Part shown: positions 15,361 through 22,941 of the stretch, one piece after another
Numbering within the stretch: the first letter of the stretch is position 1
Layout of the letters: each line of letters begins with the position of its first letter
From: Kiritimatiellia bacterium
Lineage (GTDB): Bacteria > Verrucomicrobiota > Kiritimatiellia > RFP12 > JAAYLN01
Reading direction: 5' to 3'
DNA: 38,255 bases
Assembly: GCA_017458965.1 (NCBI GenBank)
Contig: JAFSZJ010000103.1
Span: 1-38,255, forward strand
Translations under genes and position numbers: made by a program
The notes under the pieces: model-generated
The model's input: only the letters and a program-made list of their open reading frames with translations
Database searches by the model: none
Told to the model about the DNA's origin: nothing

Positions 15361-16433
15361 TTGGCGTTTTGGGATGTCTGCGCCGTATCAGCGGCGGCTG
15401 CGGCCACCGCGACCTTGGCGTCATGTTCGGCTATGCGGGCGGCTATGGTCGGGGCGAGCGCGTTGCTGTTGGCGTCCGCCGCGACCTTGATGGCGTTGAA
15501 GATTGTCCTGCGCGTGGCTGCACCATGGGTCACGATGCAGTTGCCGTCAACGCCAAGCAGGATGGCTCCGCCATAGACCTCGGGATCCATGCGGCGCTTG
15601 AGCTTCTTGAAGGCTCCGTACATGAAGAGCGCGCCGATCATGCTGAAGACGCTGGACTTGACCATGACCTTCAGCCAGTGGGCTATGCCCATCGCGGTGC
15701 TCTCGACGGTCTTGAGGATGATGTTCCCGACGAAGCCGTCGCAGACGCAGACGTCTATCTCGCCGCGCAGGACGTCGTGGCCCTCCATGTTGCCGATGAA
15801 GTTGACGCCGCTGTCGCGGACATACGGGAAGGCCTGGTGCGTGAACTCGTTGCCCTTGCTCTCCTCGGTGCCGATGCTCATAAGCCCGACCTTGGGGCGC
15901 GGGCCGGCGCCGATCACCTTCTCGGAATAGGCGCTGCCCATGATCGCGAACTGCGCGAGCCACTCGGGCTTGCAGTCGACGTTCGCGCCGGCGTCCGCGA
16001 CGACTATGGGGCGTCCGGTGCGGCTGGGCAGTACGGTCGCTATGACCGGGCGATGGACGCCCTTGATGCGGCCGAGGGTGAAGAGGGCGGCGGCGGCGAA
16101 GGCCCCAGAGTTGCCTGCGGAGACCATGGCCTGGACTTCGCCGGACTTCACAAGCTCCATGCCGCGCGTGAGGGAGTTGTCCTTCTTGCTGCGGACGGCC
16201 TGTGCGGGGGCCTCGTCCATGTCTATGGTCTCGCTGGCGGCGACGAAGCCAAGCGTCGGCCCGAGCGAGGCGCGGCACTTGGCAAGCTCCGCGCGCATGG
16301 CCTCCTCGCGTCCGACCATTATGATCTGCTCGACGCCAGGAAGCTCGTCAAGGCGACGCGAAGCATCAACGCACCCAGCGACGACCTCGCCTGGTGCCTT
16401 GTCCCCGCCCATTATGTCAACTGCTATGCGCAT
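15357..16433 (-). CDS. plsX: Phosphate acyltransferase PlsX
   Basis: A complete 358-residue PlsX. The N-terminal MRIAVDIMGGDKAPGEVV and internal GNSGAFAAAALFTLGRIKG, DAGANVDCKPEWL and CDGFVGNIILKTVE segments are diagnostic. The enzyme converts acyl-ACP and phosphate into acyl phosphate for PlsY, the first committed step of phospholipid synthesis, at the cytoplasmic face of the membrane. It sits in the common DUF177-rpmF-plsX order. The 71-bp gap to rpmF holds a perfect 9-bp palindrome. The Ala-rich C-terminal tail (about 335-358) is unremarkable. Confidence 0.95.
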   Translation of the reverse strand: MRIAVDIMGGDKAPGEVVAGCVDASRRLDELPGVEQIIMVGREEAMRAELAKCRASLGPTLGFVAASETIDMDEAPAQAVRSKKDNSLTRGMELVKSGEVQAMVSAGNSGAFAAAALFTLGRIKGVHRPVIATVLPSRTGRPIVVADAGANVDCKPEWLAQFAIMGSAYSEKVIGAGPRPKVGLMSIGTEESKGNEFTHQAFPYVRDSGVNFIGNMEGHDVLRGEIDVCVCDGFVGNIILKTVESTAMGIAHWLKVMVKSSVFSMIGALFMYGAFKKLKRRMDPEVYGGAILLGVDGNCIVTHGAATRRTIFNAIKVAADANSNALAPTIAARIAEHDAKVAVAAAAADTAQTSQNAK

Positions 16434-16451
16434 GGCTCAGCCATAGTTGCG

Positions 16452-16472
16452 CGGGACCCGTGACGGGTCCCG
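16452..16472. repeat. Perfect palindrome in the rpmF-plsX gap
   Basis: A 9-bp stem CGGGACCCG / CGGGTCCCG has the 3-nt loop TGA, 18 bp before the plsX start. There is no U tract, so it is unlikely to be a terminator. It may stabilise or process the mRNA, or belong to the short-loop palindrome family seen elsewhere in the window. Confidence 0.7.
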
Positions 16473-16504
16473 TCGGGGAAAGCGCGACGCCGAGGGCTGT
16501 CGCG

Positions 16505-16690
16505 CTATTCCTCGGTCTTGACCGTCAGGACCTGGCGGCCATTGTAGTAGCCGCATTCAGGGCACGCGCGATGGGCGCGCTTCGGTGCGCCGCAGTTGGG
16601 GCACGCGGAGACCTGCGCGACGTCGGCCTTGATCTGGCCCTTGCGCATGCGGACGCGCATCTTGGACTTTTTCCTTTTCGGTACAGCCAT
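16505..16690 (-). CDS. rpmF: 50S ribosomal protein L32
   Basis: A 61-residue L32. The basic N-terminus MAVPKRKKSKMRVRMRKG is followed by a zinc-ribbon with CPNC (about 31-34) and CPEC (about 44-47), the zinc-binding C+ form. It is part of the large ribosomal subunit. GGAG lies 10 nt upstream of the ATG. It lies between DUF177 and plsX, the classical arrangement coupling ribosome and lipid synthesis. Confidence 0.96.
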   Translation of the reverse strand: MAVPKRKKSKMRVRMRKGQIKADVAQVSACPNCGAPKRAHRACPECGYYNGRQVLTVKTEE

Positions 16691-16718
16691 TTCTCGTTCA
16701 CTCCGTGATCATGGAACC

Positions 16719-16740
16719 CGCGGCGCCTCCAGGCGCCGCG
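16719..16740. repeat. Perfect palindrome in the DUF177-rpmF gap
   Basis: A 10-bp stem CGCGGCGCCT / AGGCGCCGCG has a 2-nt loop CC (or a 9-bp stem with loop TCCA). It lies between the DUF177 stop (16750) and the rpmF start (16690). It lacks a U tract and may act as an mRNA-processing or stabilising hairpin, or be a member of the dispersed palindrome family. Confidence 0.7.
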
Positions 16741-16749
16741 AAGACGCTG

Positions 16750-17259
16750 TCACCTCTCCGCCCCTCCCAGGGCGTCGAGGCCTCCCCAGCGAAGGTCGCC
16801 CTCGCCGGAGGACCCGCATCCGCATGGACCGAGGTTCAGATCGGCCCCGCAACGCGGGCAAAGACCCTTGCAATCCTCCTTGCAGAGCGGATTGCTAGGG
16901 AAGGATAAGATGATACATTCGCGAAGTTCAGCGGTCAAGTCCGCAAATGCATCCGGCGCGACTTCGACCGAGAACGAGACATCCCCGTCGCGCGCCGTCC
17001 AGTCGAAGTCCCTTCCACATCTTACGCATGTGCAGGAGAAATCCTCCTCAACCACACCCCTCACAAGAAGCTCCTCGTCAAGCCTCTCCGCGAAAAGATC
17101 GTAGCGGAGAGGTCCCGCCGGATGGAACAGGAGGTCGTCCTGATCGTAGTCGAGAAGCGCGACGGGTATCTCGCCGCGCAACGCCTCGCCGCCAGCCGCC
17201 AGGCGGGCGACATCCACGACGAGGCCCCTGGCCTCCTCCTGTCCCCTTCCCTGCCTCAT
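16750..17259 (-). CDS. yceD: DUF177 (YceD) family protein
   Basis: A 169-residue protein of the YceD/DUF177 family that almost always precedes rpmF. The core FSCTCVRCGRDFDW (about 75-88) is followed by the C-terminal cysteine cluster LCKEDCKGLCPRCGADLN, which probably binds zinc. In other bacteria and chloroplasts the family is linked to 23S rRNA accumulation. The ATG at 17259 overlaps the coaD stop (ATGA). A longer open frame reaches 17604 but would overlap coaD by 345 bp and has no family similarity there. Confidence 0.9.
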   Translation of the reverse strand: MRQGRGQEEARGLVVDVARLAAGGEALRGEIPVALLDYDQDDLLFHPAGPLRYDLFAERLDEELLVRGVVEEDFSCTCVRCGRDFDWTARDGDVSFSVEVAPDAFADLTAELRECIILSFPSNPLCKEDCKGLCPRCGADLNLGPCGCGSSGEGDLRWGGLDALGGAER

Positions 17260-17780
17260 TTGGACTTCCTGGCACGGGTCGCCTTGTTGCGCTCGGCGTA
17301 GCGACGGACATGTGGCACCACCGCGTCGGGGACGAACATGGAGACGTCCCCGCCATACGCGGCGATCTCGCGGACCATGCTCGCCGTCACGTAGCTGTAC
17401 TCCTCGTGCGGCATCATGAAGAGCGTTTCGATGTCTGGGGCGAGCTTGCGGTTCGTCAGGGCCATCTGGAACTCGTACTCGAAGTCCGAATAGACCCGGA
17501 GGCCTCGCACGACGACCGGCGACGGCGAGAAGCGATGGCAGAAGTCGACGAGAAGCGTGTCGAGCGGCATCACGTCGATGTTGTCGAGGCCCTTGGACCC
17601 GCATGCCTCCCGGACCATCTCCATGCGCTCGTCCACGTCGAACATGGCGCCCTTCTTCACGGACGTCGCCGCCACGGCGACTGTGACCCTGTCGAATATG
17701 CGGGCACTTCGCGCGATGAGGTCAAGGTGCCCCAGCGTGAGCGGATCGAATGTCCCGGGATATACCGCGTGCTTTTTCAT
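17256..17780 (-). CDS. coaD: Phosphopantetheine adenylyltransferase
   Basis: A 174-residue CoaD, slightly longer than the usual 160 because of a basic C-terminal tail. The nucleotidyltransferase motifs are YPGTFDPLTLGHLDL near the N-terminus (T/HxGH) and EEYSYVTASMVREIA near residue 127 (the ISSTxR-like motif). It transfers AMP to phosphopantetheine, the penultimate step of CoA synthesis. A perfect TATAAT lies 14 bp before the ATG, giving a leader of about 8 nt. No Shine-Dalgarno is visible, so the message may be nearly leaderless. It is the first gene of the coaD-yceD-rpmF-plsX group. Confidence 0.95.
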   Translation of the reverse strand: MKKHAVYPGTFDPLTLGHLDLIARSARIFDRVTVAVAATSVKKGAMFDVDERMEMVREACGSKGLDNIDVMPLDTLLVDFCHRFSPSPVVVRGLRVYSDFEYEFQMALTNRKLAPDIETLFMMPHEEYSYVTASMVREIAAYGGDVSMFVPDAVVPHVRRYAERNKATRARKSK

Positions 17781-17794
17781 GTGAGAACCGTGGC

Positions 17795-17825
17795 ATTATA
17801 CCACTAGGCGCTACAGTTCGTTGAA
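17795..17825 (-). promoter_or_regulatory. coaD operon promoter
   Basis: On the minus strand a perfect TATAAT lies at 17800-17795. The upstream match is poor: TTCAAC, 19 bp away. The predicted start is near 17788, only about 8 nt before the coaD ATG. Confidence 0.5.
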
Positions 17826-19997
17826 CTTCTCGTGGGGCTTGAGGACAACGGAATCGACGATGCGGAACTCCGCCGGCGCAAGGGTGATGCGCTCGATGTC
17901 GCCGAAGTTGTTGAGGATGCATTTGCGCTCGTTGGCGTAGTCGAGGTTGAGAAGATAGACCTTCCCCTCGTCCGGGAAATAGCTTTCAACGATGTACCGG
18001 CAGTCCTCGTCCGGGTTCTCGAAGTCGTCGCCCGTGATGAAGACATGGCCGCGCGAGATCTTCGCGACGTACTGGTAGAGCTTGCCGGCGAGGCCGACGC
18101 CGCCCTCCTCGGCGCCGCAGCCTACGTCCATGTTCGCGGCGGCGGGGTATCCCCACCAGTTCATGAGGAAGACCTCGCCCTTGCCGGACTTGCACCGGAT
18201 GATGACCGGGTACGCCGTCTCGTCATCGACCGCGAGCATCTCGTAAGCGTCGGACGATAGCGTGTATTCGAGATCGCCAAGCGGAAGCTCCATGTACCCG
18301 AAGCGACGGCGCGCCTTGATGCCCAGGCAGTTGGGCGTCGTGCTTGGGCCGGTCGCCCAGTAGCGGCGGGCGGTGCGCCCCTTGACCTTGACGCCGCAGA
18401 GTTCGGAGAGGTCGCCCTTGTTGACGAGGTCCTCCAGACCGAAGTTGTGGTAGTTGCGCTTGTCGTCCGTCGAGAGGTGGCAGAGACCAATCACCAGGCG
18501 GCCGCCGCCATGGACGTAGTCGCAGAGGACCTTGTACTGCTTCTCCGAGCAGGTGTTCCAGCCGGAGAACATGAGGCACTTGTAGTTGCGCAGGAGGAAG
18601 CCCGCCGTGATGTTGTCGCATGCGAACGACGCCAGATCGACAAGCCCGTACGGCGTGGCCGAGAAGTGTATGTTCTTGTTCGGCGCGAGGATCGGCGGCA
18701 TCGGCATGATGGCGTTGCGGGCGACCTCCCAGCTCATCTCAGGAAGACCATGGTACCAGTCGGGGTTCTTCTCCGCGATGTTGTACGCGCCGCATACGGC
18801 CGCCGCCGGGATGTAGCGCGCGTCCCCGAGGTCGAGATTGCCCTTGGCGAGCGCTATGGTCGTCTCCGGCTGCCCTTTTGGCGCGGGATGCGCCTTGCAG
18901 AAGGAGTGGAAGTCGGCGATGATCTGCCGGTACTTGGTCGCGACGGGGCTACGGAAGTCGATGTACGGGAAGCGTTTCCGCGCTTCCTCGAGCGCCTCCT
19001 CGGTGTAGCCGCTGCGCGGATCCTTCGCGCCGTACAGCCCGGGTGGGTTCCCGGGCAGGATCGGCATGAGGCTCATGGGCGAATCCTCGCAGAGATTGGA
19101 CTGCAGGGCCCAGTTGCCTGACTCGTTGATCACGAGCTTGGAACCAGTCATGTACTTGAGGAGGAAGGCCGTCTCAAGTGTCTTCATCTTGTACGGGTTC
19201 CTGTGCGGGATCCAGCTGTACCACTCGTGGGCGAGGTGCGAGCCCCACATCGGCAGGTCGTACTGGCGGTATAGGCCGCGCGAGAGCGCAGAGGCGAGAG
19301 TGAGGTCCCCGAAGGGGAAGTCCTCGGTGCATGGGACCTCGGTGCCGGCGGCGACCTCGTAGTCTAGCGAGAAGTTGGCCGACGTTGCCATGATGTTGCC
19401 CCAGCCGGCCTTCTGCCGCTCGCGGACGTATGCCGCGACGCGCCCCATGTACTCATCGACCAACGTGTGGAGGGATGGGCTCTGGCCACCCCAGTCCGTG
19501 TCGAGCGCGAAGTTGTAGCGCTCGCCGAAGTCGTAGCCGAGATACCAGTCGCCAAGCACTGGGATGAGGCGCTTCGAGATCTCCGGCGGCGCGGACGAGT
19601 AAAGGCACACGGTGTAGAGGCCGGCCGCCTTGGCCTGCTTCGCAAGCTTCATGAGCTCCTCGCCGTGCTGCCAGAACTGGAGCGTGTTGCCGACCCCGTG
19701 CTCCTTGGCGAGGGGCACGATTTGGTCCATGTCCGGTCCCTCCGGCGCCCAGTAGGTGAAGCAGAAACCGGTGCCGTTCAGACAGCCGCTGTGATGGTAC
19801 ACGCCCGAGCCGATGTAAATGCCTTCGGGCGGCACCTTGGTCTTGACGGTCTTCCTGCGCGGAAGCGCTGCGATCTCATCGCCAGTCATGGCCGCAGCAG
19901 ACTGGGCCGCCGGCTCGGCCGCGGCAACCGCGCCCTTGCTTTTGGCATTCGCCTTCGCCTGACGCTTGCCAGCGCCGACCTTTCCTTTAGTAGCCAT
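17811..19997 (-). CDS. Glycoside-hydrolase-like protein of unrecognised family
   Basis: This 728-residue protein has a Lys/Ala-rich N-terminal tail (to about 45) with no signal peptide. A barrel-like region (about 60-400) follows, with acidic candidates in LGYDFGERY, SLDYEV and INESGNWAL. A flavodoxin/glutaminase-like region comes next (CLMFSGWNTCSEKQYKVLCD, then YVHGGGRLVIGL), resembling the beta-galactosidase trimerisation-type domain of GH42-like enzymes. The C-terminus is a beta domain. I cannot assign a family or substrate. The ATG at 19997 was chosen because GGAGGG lies 7 nt upstream. It is last in the rpmH-to-ABC run, 20 bp behind the polysaccharide ABC ATPase, so a role in surface glycan synthesis or turnover is a guess from context. 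Confidence 0.6.
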   Translation of the reverse strand: MATKGKVGAGKRQAKANAKSKGAVAAAEPAAQSAAAMTGDEIAALPRRKTVKTKVPPEGIYIGSGVYHHSGCLNGTGFCFTYWAPEGPDMDQIVPLAKEHGVGNTLQFWQHGEELMKLAKQAKAAGLYTVCLYSSAPPEISKRLIPVLGDWYLGYDFGERYNFALDTDWGGQSPSLHTLVDEYMGRVAAYVRERQKAGWGNIMATSANFSLDYEVAAGTEVPCTEDFPFGDLTLASALSRGLYRQYDLPMWGSHLAHEWYSWIPHRNPYKMKTLETAFLLKYMTGSKLVINESGNWALQSNLCEDSPMSLMPILPGNPPGLYGAKDPRSGYTEEALEEARKRFPYIDFRSPVATKYRQIIADFHSFCKAHPAPKGQPETTIALAKGNLDLGDARYIPAAAVCGAYNIAEKNPDWYHGLPEMSWEVARNAIMPMPPILAPNKNIHFSATPYGLVDLASFACDNITAGFLLRNYKCLMFSGWNTCSEKQYKVLCDYVHGGGRLVIGLCHLSTDDKRNYHNFGLEDLVNKGDLSELCGVKVKGRTARRYWATGPSTTPNCLGIKARRRFGYMELPLGDLEYTLSSDAYEMLAVDDETAYPVIIRCKSGKGEVFLMNWWGYPAAANMDVGCGAEEGGVGLAGKLYQYVAKISRGHVFITGDDFENPDEDCRYIVESYFPDEGKVYLLNLDYANERKCILNNFGDIERITLAPAEFRIVDSVVLKPHEKFNEL

Positions 19998-20017
19998 CTG
20001 TAAGCCCTCCGCTGATG

Positions 20018-20737
20018 TCACGCGCCCTGACCGGTTCTCTTGTCCTCGACAAGATGTCCATGGTCAAGGCGTATCACACGCCGGCAATAGTAGTCGATGT
20101 CCGGCATGTTATGCGAGACGAGGAAAAGCGTAGTCCCCTCGCCCAGCAGCTTGTTGATGCGCACTTTGCACTTCGCCGCGAAATCGGCGTCGCCAACGGC
20201 CATTACCTCGTCCACGAGAAGGATATCCGGCTTGATCGCCGTCGCCACGCCGAAGCCAAGGCGGGCCTTCATGCCTGAAGAGTAGGTGTACACGGGCGAG
20301 TCGATGAACTGGCCGATGTCCGCGAACGCGATGATGTCGTCCATGAGGCCGTTCATCTCCTCGCGCGTCTTGCCCTGAAGGACGCCGTTGAGGATGATGT
20401 TCTCGCGCCCGGATAGGTCCGGGTGCATCCCCGCGCCAAGCTCCAGCATCATCGAGACGCGGCCGCGCACCTTCACGTCGCCGTCGTACTTGCGATAGAC
20501 GCCGCCTATGATCGAGAGGAGAGTCGTCTTTCCGCATCCGTTGTGGCCGACAAGACCTATGCGCTCCCCGCGCTCGACGGAGAACGACACGTCGTCAAGC
20601 GCGGTGAAGACGTTCCTGTGGCGCATGTCGTGGATGTACTGCGGCAGGTGGAGGATTATGTTCTTAAGACCGTACTGGCGGGAGGCAAGTACGAAGTTCT
20701 TCGTCAGATGGCTGATTTCGACAATCGGCTCTGCCAT
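20018..20737 (-). CDS. Polysaccharide/polyol phosphate ABC transporter, ATP-binding protein
   Basis: A 239-residue ATPase of the Wzt/KpsT/TagH group. It has Walker A GHNGCGKTT (64-72), the signature YSSGMKARL, Walker B DILLVDEVMAVGD and the switch SHNM near the C-terminus. The N-terminal stretch around LKNIILHLPQYIHDMRHRN is typical of this group. There is no extra C-terminal carbohydrate-binding domain as in long Wzt proteins. With the adjacent permease it would export O-antigen, teichoic-acid-like or capsular glycans across the inner membrane. The ATG at 20737 has GGAGGG 4 nt before it; longer readings run into the permease gene. Confidence 0.92.
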   Translation of the reverse strand: MAEPIVEISHLTKNFVLASRQYGLKNIILHLPQYIHDMRHRNVFTALDDVSFSVERGERIGLVGHNGCGKTTLLSIIGGVYRKYDGDVKVRGRVSMMLELGAGMHPDLSGRENIILNGVLQGKTREEMNGLMDDIIAFADIGQFIDSPVYTYSSGMKARLGFGVATAIKPDILLVDEVMAVGDADFAAKCKVRINKLLGEGTTLFLVSHNMPDIDYYCRRVIRLDHGHLVEDKRTGQGA

Positions 20738-20748
20738 TTTGCCCTCCA

Positions 20749-21519
20749 CTACATCATCTCTGCGAATCGGGCGTCGCACTTCATGAAGAATGCGCGTCCG
20801 AGGAAGAACAATACGAACCCCGACAAAAGCGGCCACGGATAGTATGACGGGTGGAAGCCTGGCTCGTAGAAGATGTCGCGCCAGATGCGCAGGACCAGCG
20901 ACATCGGGTTTATGTCGTATATGAAGAGCCACCTCTCGGGGACGTTTGAGATGGGGATGAACACCGGGGATATGAAGCACCAAGCCATCAGCGCAATGCC
21001 CATTATGCGCTCGAGGTCGCGGAACCATAGGTTGGCCGCCGAGTAGAAGTAGCCGATACCCGTCGATATCAGGCCCATCGACACAAGGCAGACCACGAGG
21101 TTTGGCAATATGCTCCACCACTGCGGGACGACGCGGTAGTAGATCATGATCACGAGAAGCACCGGTATGGTAAGCACGAAGTGCGCGCCTTCCGTGAAGA
21201 ACGTACCTGCCACAAGGAGCTTCCGGTTGAAGTTCGTCTTCTTTAGAAGGGCCGAGTTCGATATCAGCACGAGGCCGTTCATCGATATGACGTTGGCGAA
21301 GAACTGCCATAGGAAGTTGCCGCTGATGAGGTATAGGAGGTAATTCTTTGCGTCCCACCTCATCATCACGCCGAAGACGAAGTAGTAGATGAGCGTCGTG
21401 AAGAGCGGCACCAGCATGCACCACACGAAGCCGATCGCGGTCGCGTTGTACTTCAGTTTGAAGTCCTTGGCGATCAGCACCCAGATCTGGTCTCTTATCA
21501 GCTTGAGTTCGCTTGCCAC
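20749..21519 (-). CDS. ABC-2 type polysaccharide export permease
   Basis: About 256 residues with roughly six membrane helices, matching the ABC-2 permease family (Wzm/KpsM/TagG). Typical elements are an amphipathic N-terminus (LIAKDFKLKYNATAIGFVW), NFNRKLLVAG in a cytoplasmic loop, and a C-terminal MSLVLRIWRDIFYEP loop. It forms the membrane channel for glycan export with the ATPase encoded 11 bp downstream. The GTG at 21519 was chosen because GGAGG lies 5 nt before it. An alternative GTG at 21525 overlaps the der stop as GTGA and adds two residues. Confidence 0.9.
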   Translation of the reverse strand: MASELKLIRDQIWVLIAKDFKLKYNATAIGFVWCMLVPLFTTLIYYFVFGVMMRWDAKNYLLYLISGNFLWQFFANVISMNGLVLISNSALLKKTNFNRKLLVAGTFFTEGAHFVLTIPVLLVIMIYYRVVPQWWSILPNLVVCLVSMGLISTGIGYFYSAANLWFRDLERIMGIALMAWCFISPVFIPISNVPERWLFIYDINPMSLVLRIWRDIFYEPGFHPSYYPWPLLSGFVLFFLGRAFFMKCDARFAEMM

Positions 21520-21521
21520 GT

Positions 21522-22913
21522 TCACCTCCGGCTGTCTTTGGCGTCCGGCCTCACACGCTCGCGGTAGTTGATGACGACGGGCACACCCTCAAGACCGAAG
21601 GCCCCGCGAAGCGCCTTTATAAGATACGACGTGTAGTTGGCGCCCGGTATTCCGGCGTCGTTGACGAATATTCGTATGCGCACGGGCGCCGTGCCGGTCT
21701 GGGCCGCATAGAATATCTTGAAGTGCTTGCGGCCCTTGGACGGCGGCTTTATGCGCTCGTACGCCTCGCCGATTACGCGGTTCAGGAGCCCTGTCGGGAG
21801 CGTGGCGCGCGTCTGCGCCGCGACCTGGTCTATGACCTCCAGGCTGCGCCTGATGTTGAAGCCGCTCTTCGCCGAAACGAACAGCACGGGGCAGTGGTCG
21901 AGGAAGGGCATCGCCTTGCGCAGCTCCGGCTCGTACTTCGCCTGCGTGACGCCGGACTCGTCCACGCTCTCCTGCGCGATGTCCCATTTGTTGACCAGGA
22001 CCACGCAGCTCCTGTTCTCCTTGGCGATCAGCGCCGCGATGCGCTTGTCCTGCGTGGTGGGGCCTTCCGCGGCGTCCATGACAAGGACCACCACGTCGGC
22101 CTTCTTTATGGACTCCTGGGCGCGCATGTGGCTGTAGCGCTCGACGGCCGTGTCGATGCTGTGGAAGTGGCGCATGCCGGCGGTGTCGATCAGTTTGTAG
22201 TGCCGCACATGGTCGCCGCGCCCTATCGAGAACGGTATCTCGATCGAGTCGCGGGTAGTGCCGGCGATCTCCGAGACGATGACACGGTCGTTGTGGAGTA
22301 TGCGGTTGATGTAGGAGGACTTGCCGGCGTTGGGGCGCCCGACGATCGCCACGCGAAGCGGATTGGTCACGCTCTCCTCGGCTCCCGGAGGCAGGTCGCG
22401 GACAGCCGCCTCGAGAAGGGCGTCGAAGCCTCGGTCATGGAGCGCCGAGACCGGAAATAGTTCGAAGGAAAGGGGCTCGAAGTCGTGCACACCTGCGTCG
22501 TGCTTGGGCAGGTCGCACTTGTTGACGGCCACATGGCACGGCACCCCGGCCTTGCGGACCATGCGTGCCACCTCCTCGTCAACGGGGGTCAGCCCGGCCT
22601 GGACATCGACCACTAGGATCGCGGACGCCGCCTCCTCAAGGGCGGTTCGGACCTGCTCCAGGATGCCCGCGCCGATGGTGCCCGACCGGCCGGAGTCGTT
22701 CAGATTGACGCCGCCGGTGTCGATGAGGTCGAATGCCTGGTCGCGCCAGACGACGGGGCGAACGAGCCGGTCGCGTGTGACGCCGCTCTCGTCGTTGACG
22801 ATCGCCACGCGCTCATGCGCGACCCTGTTGAAGATCGCGCTTTTGCCGACGTTGGGGCGGCCGACGACCGCTATTGCGCGTCGTCTGGTCGCAGGAGTCA
22901 TGTCATTGCCCAT
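21522..22913 (-). CDS. der: Ribosome biogenesis GTPase Der (EngA)
   Basis: A complete 463-residue Der with two tandem GTPase domains and a C-terminal KH-like domain. The first domain has GRPNVGKSAIFN and NKCD; the second has GRPNAGKSSYIN, DTAGM and NKWD. The family acts in 50S subunit maturation. GGAGG lies 6 nt upstream of the ATG. It sits 28 bp behind yidC, and the stop overlaps the next gene's region. Confidence 0.95.
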   Translation of the reverse strand: MGNDMTPATRRRAIAVVGRPNVGKSAIFNRVAHERVAIVNDESGVTRDRLVRPVVWRDQAFDLIDTGGVNLNDSGRSGTIGAGILEQVRTALEEAASAILVVDVQAGLTPVDEEVARMVRKAGVPCHVAVNKCDLPKHDAGVHDFEPLSFELFPVSALHDRGFDALLEAAVRDLPPGAEESVTNPLRVAIVGRPNAGKSSYINRILHNDRVIVSEIAGTTRDSIEIPFSIGRGDHVRHYKLIDTAGMRHFHSIDTAVERYSHMRAQESIKKADVVVLVMDAAEGPTTQDKRIAALIAKENRSCVVLVNKWDIAQESVDESGVTQAKYEPELRKAMPFLDHCPVLFVSAKSGFNIRRSLEVIDQVAAQTRATLPTGLLNRVIGEAYERIKPPSKGRKHFKIFYAAQTGTAPVRIRIFVNDAGIPGANYTSYLIKALRGAFGLEGVPVVINYRERVRPDAKDSRR

Positions 22914-22941
22914 CGTCAGCCTCCATTCGTGCCAGCAAGCC

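Noticed and set aside
15297-16463. 388-codon open frame on the plus strand
   Set aside because: It is antisense to plsX, which is complete and conserved.
17260-17604. N-terminal extension of the DUF177 protein
   Set aside because: It is antisense-like basic text within coaD in another frame. The ATG at 17259 overlaps the coaD stop in the usual coupled way.
20738-21424. N-terminal extension of the ABC ATPase
   Set aside because: It would overlap the whole permease gene in another frame. The ATP-binding domain starts at the ATG at 20737, which has its own ribosome site.
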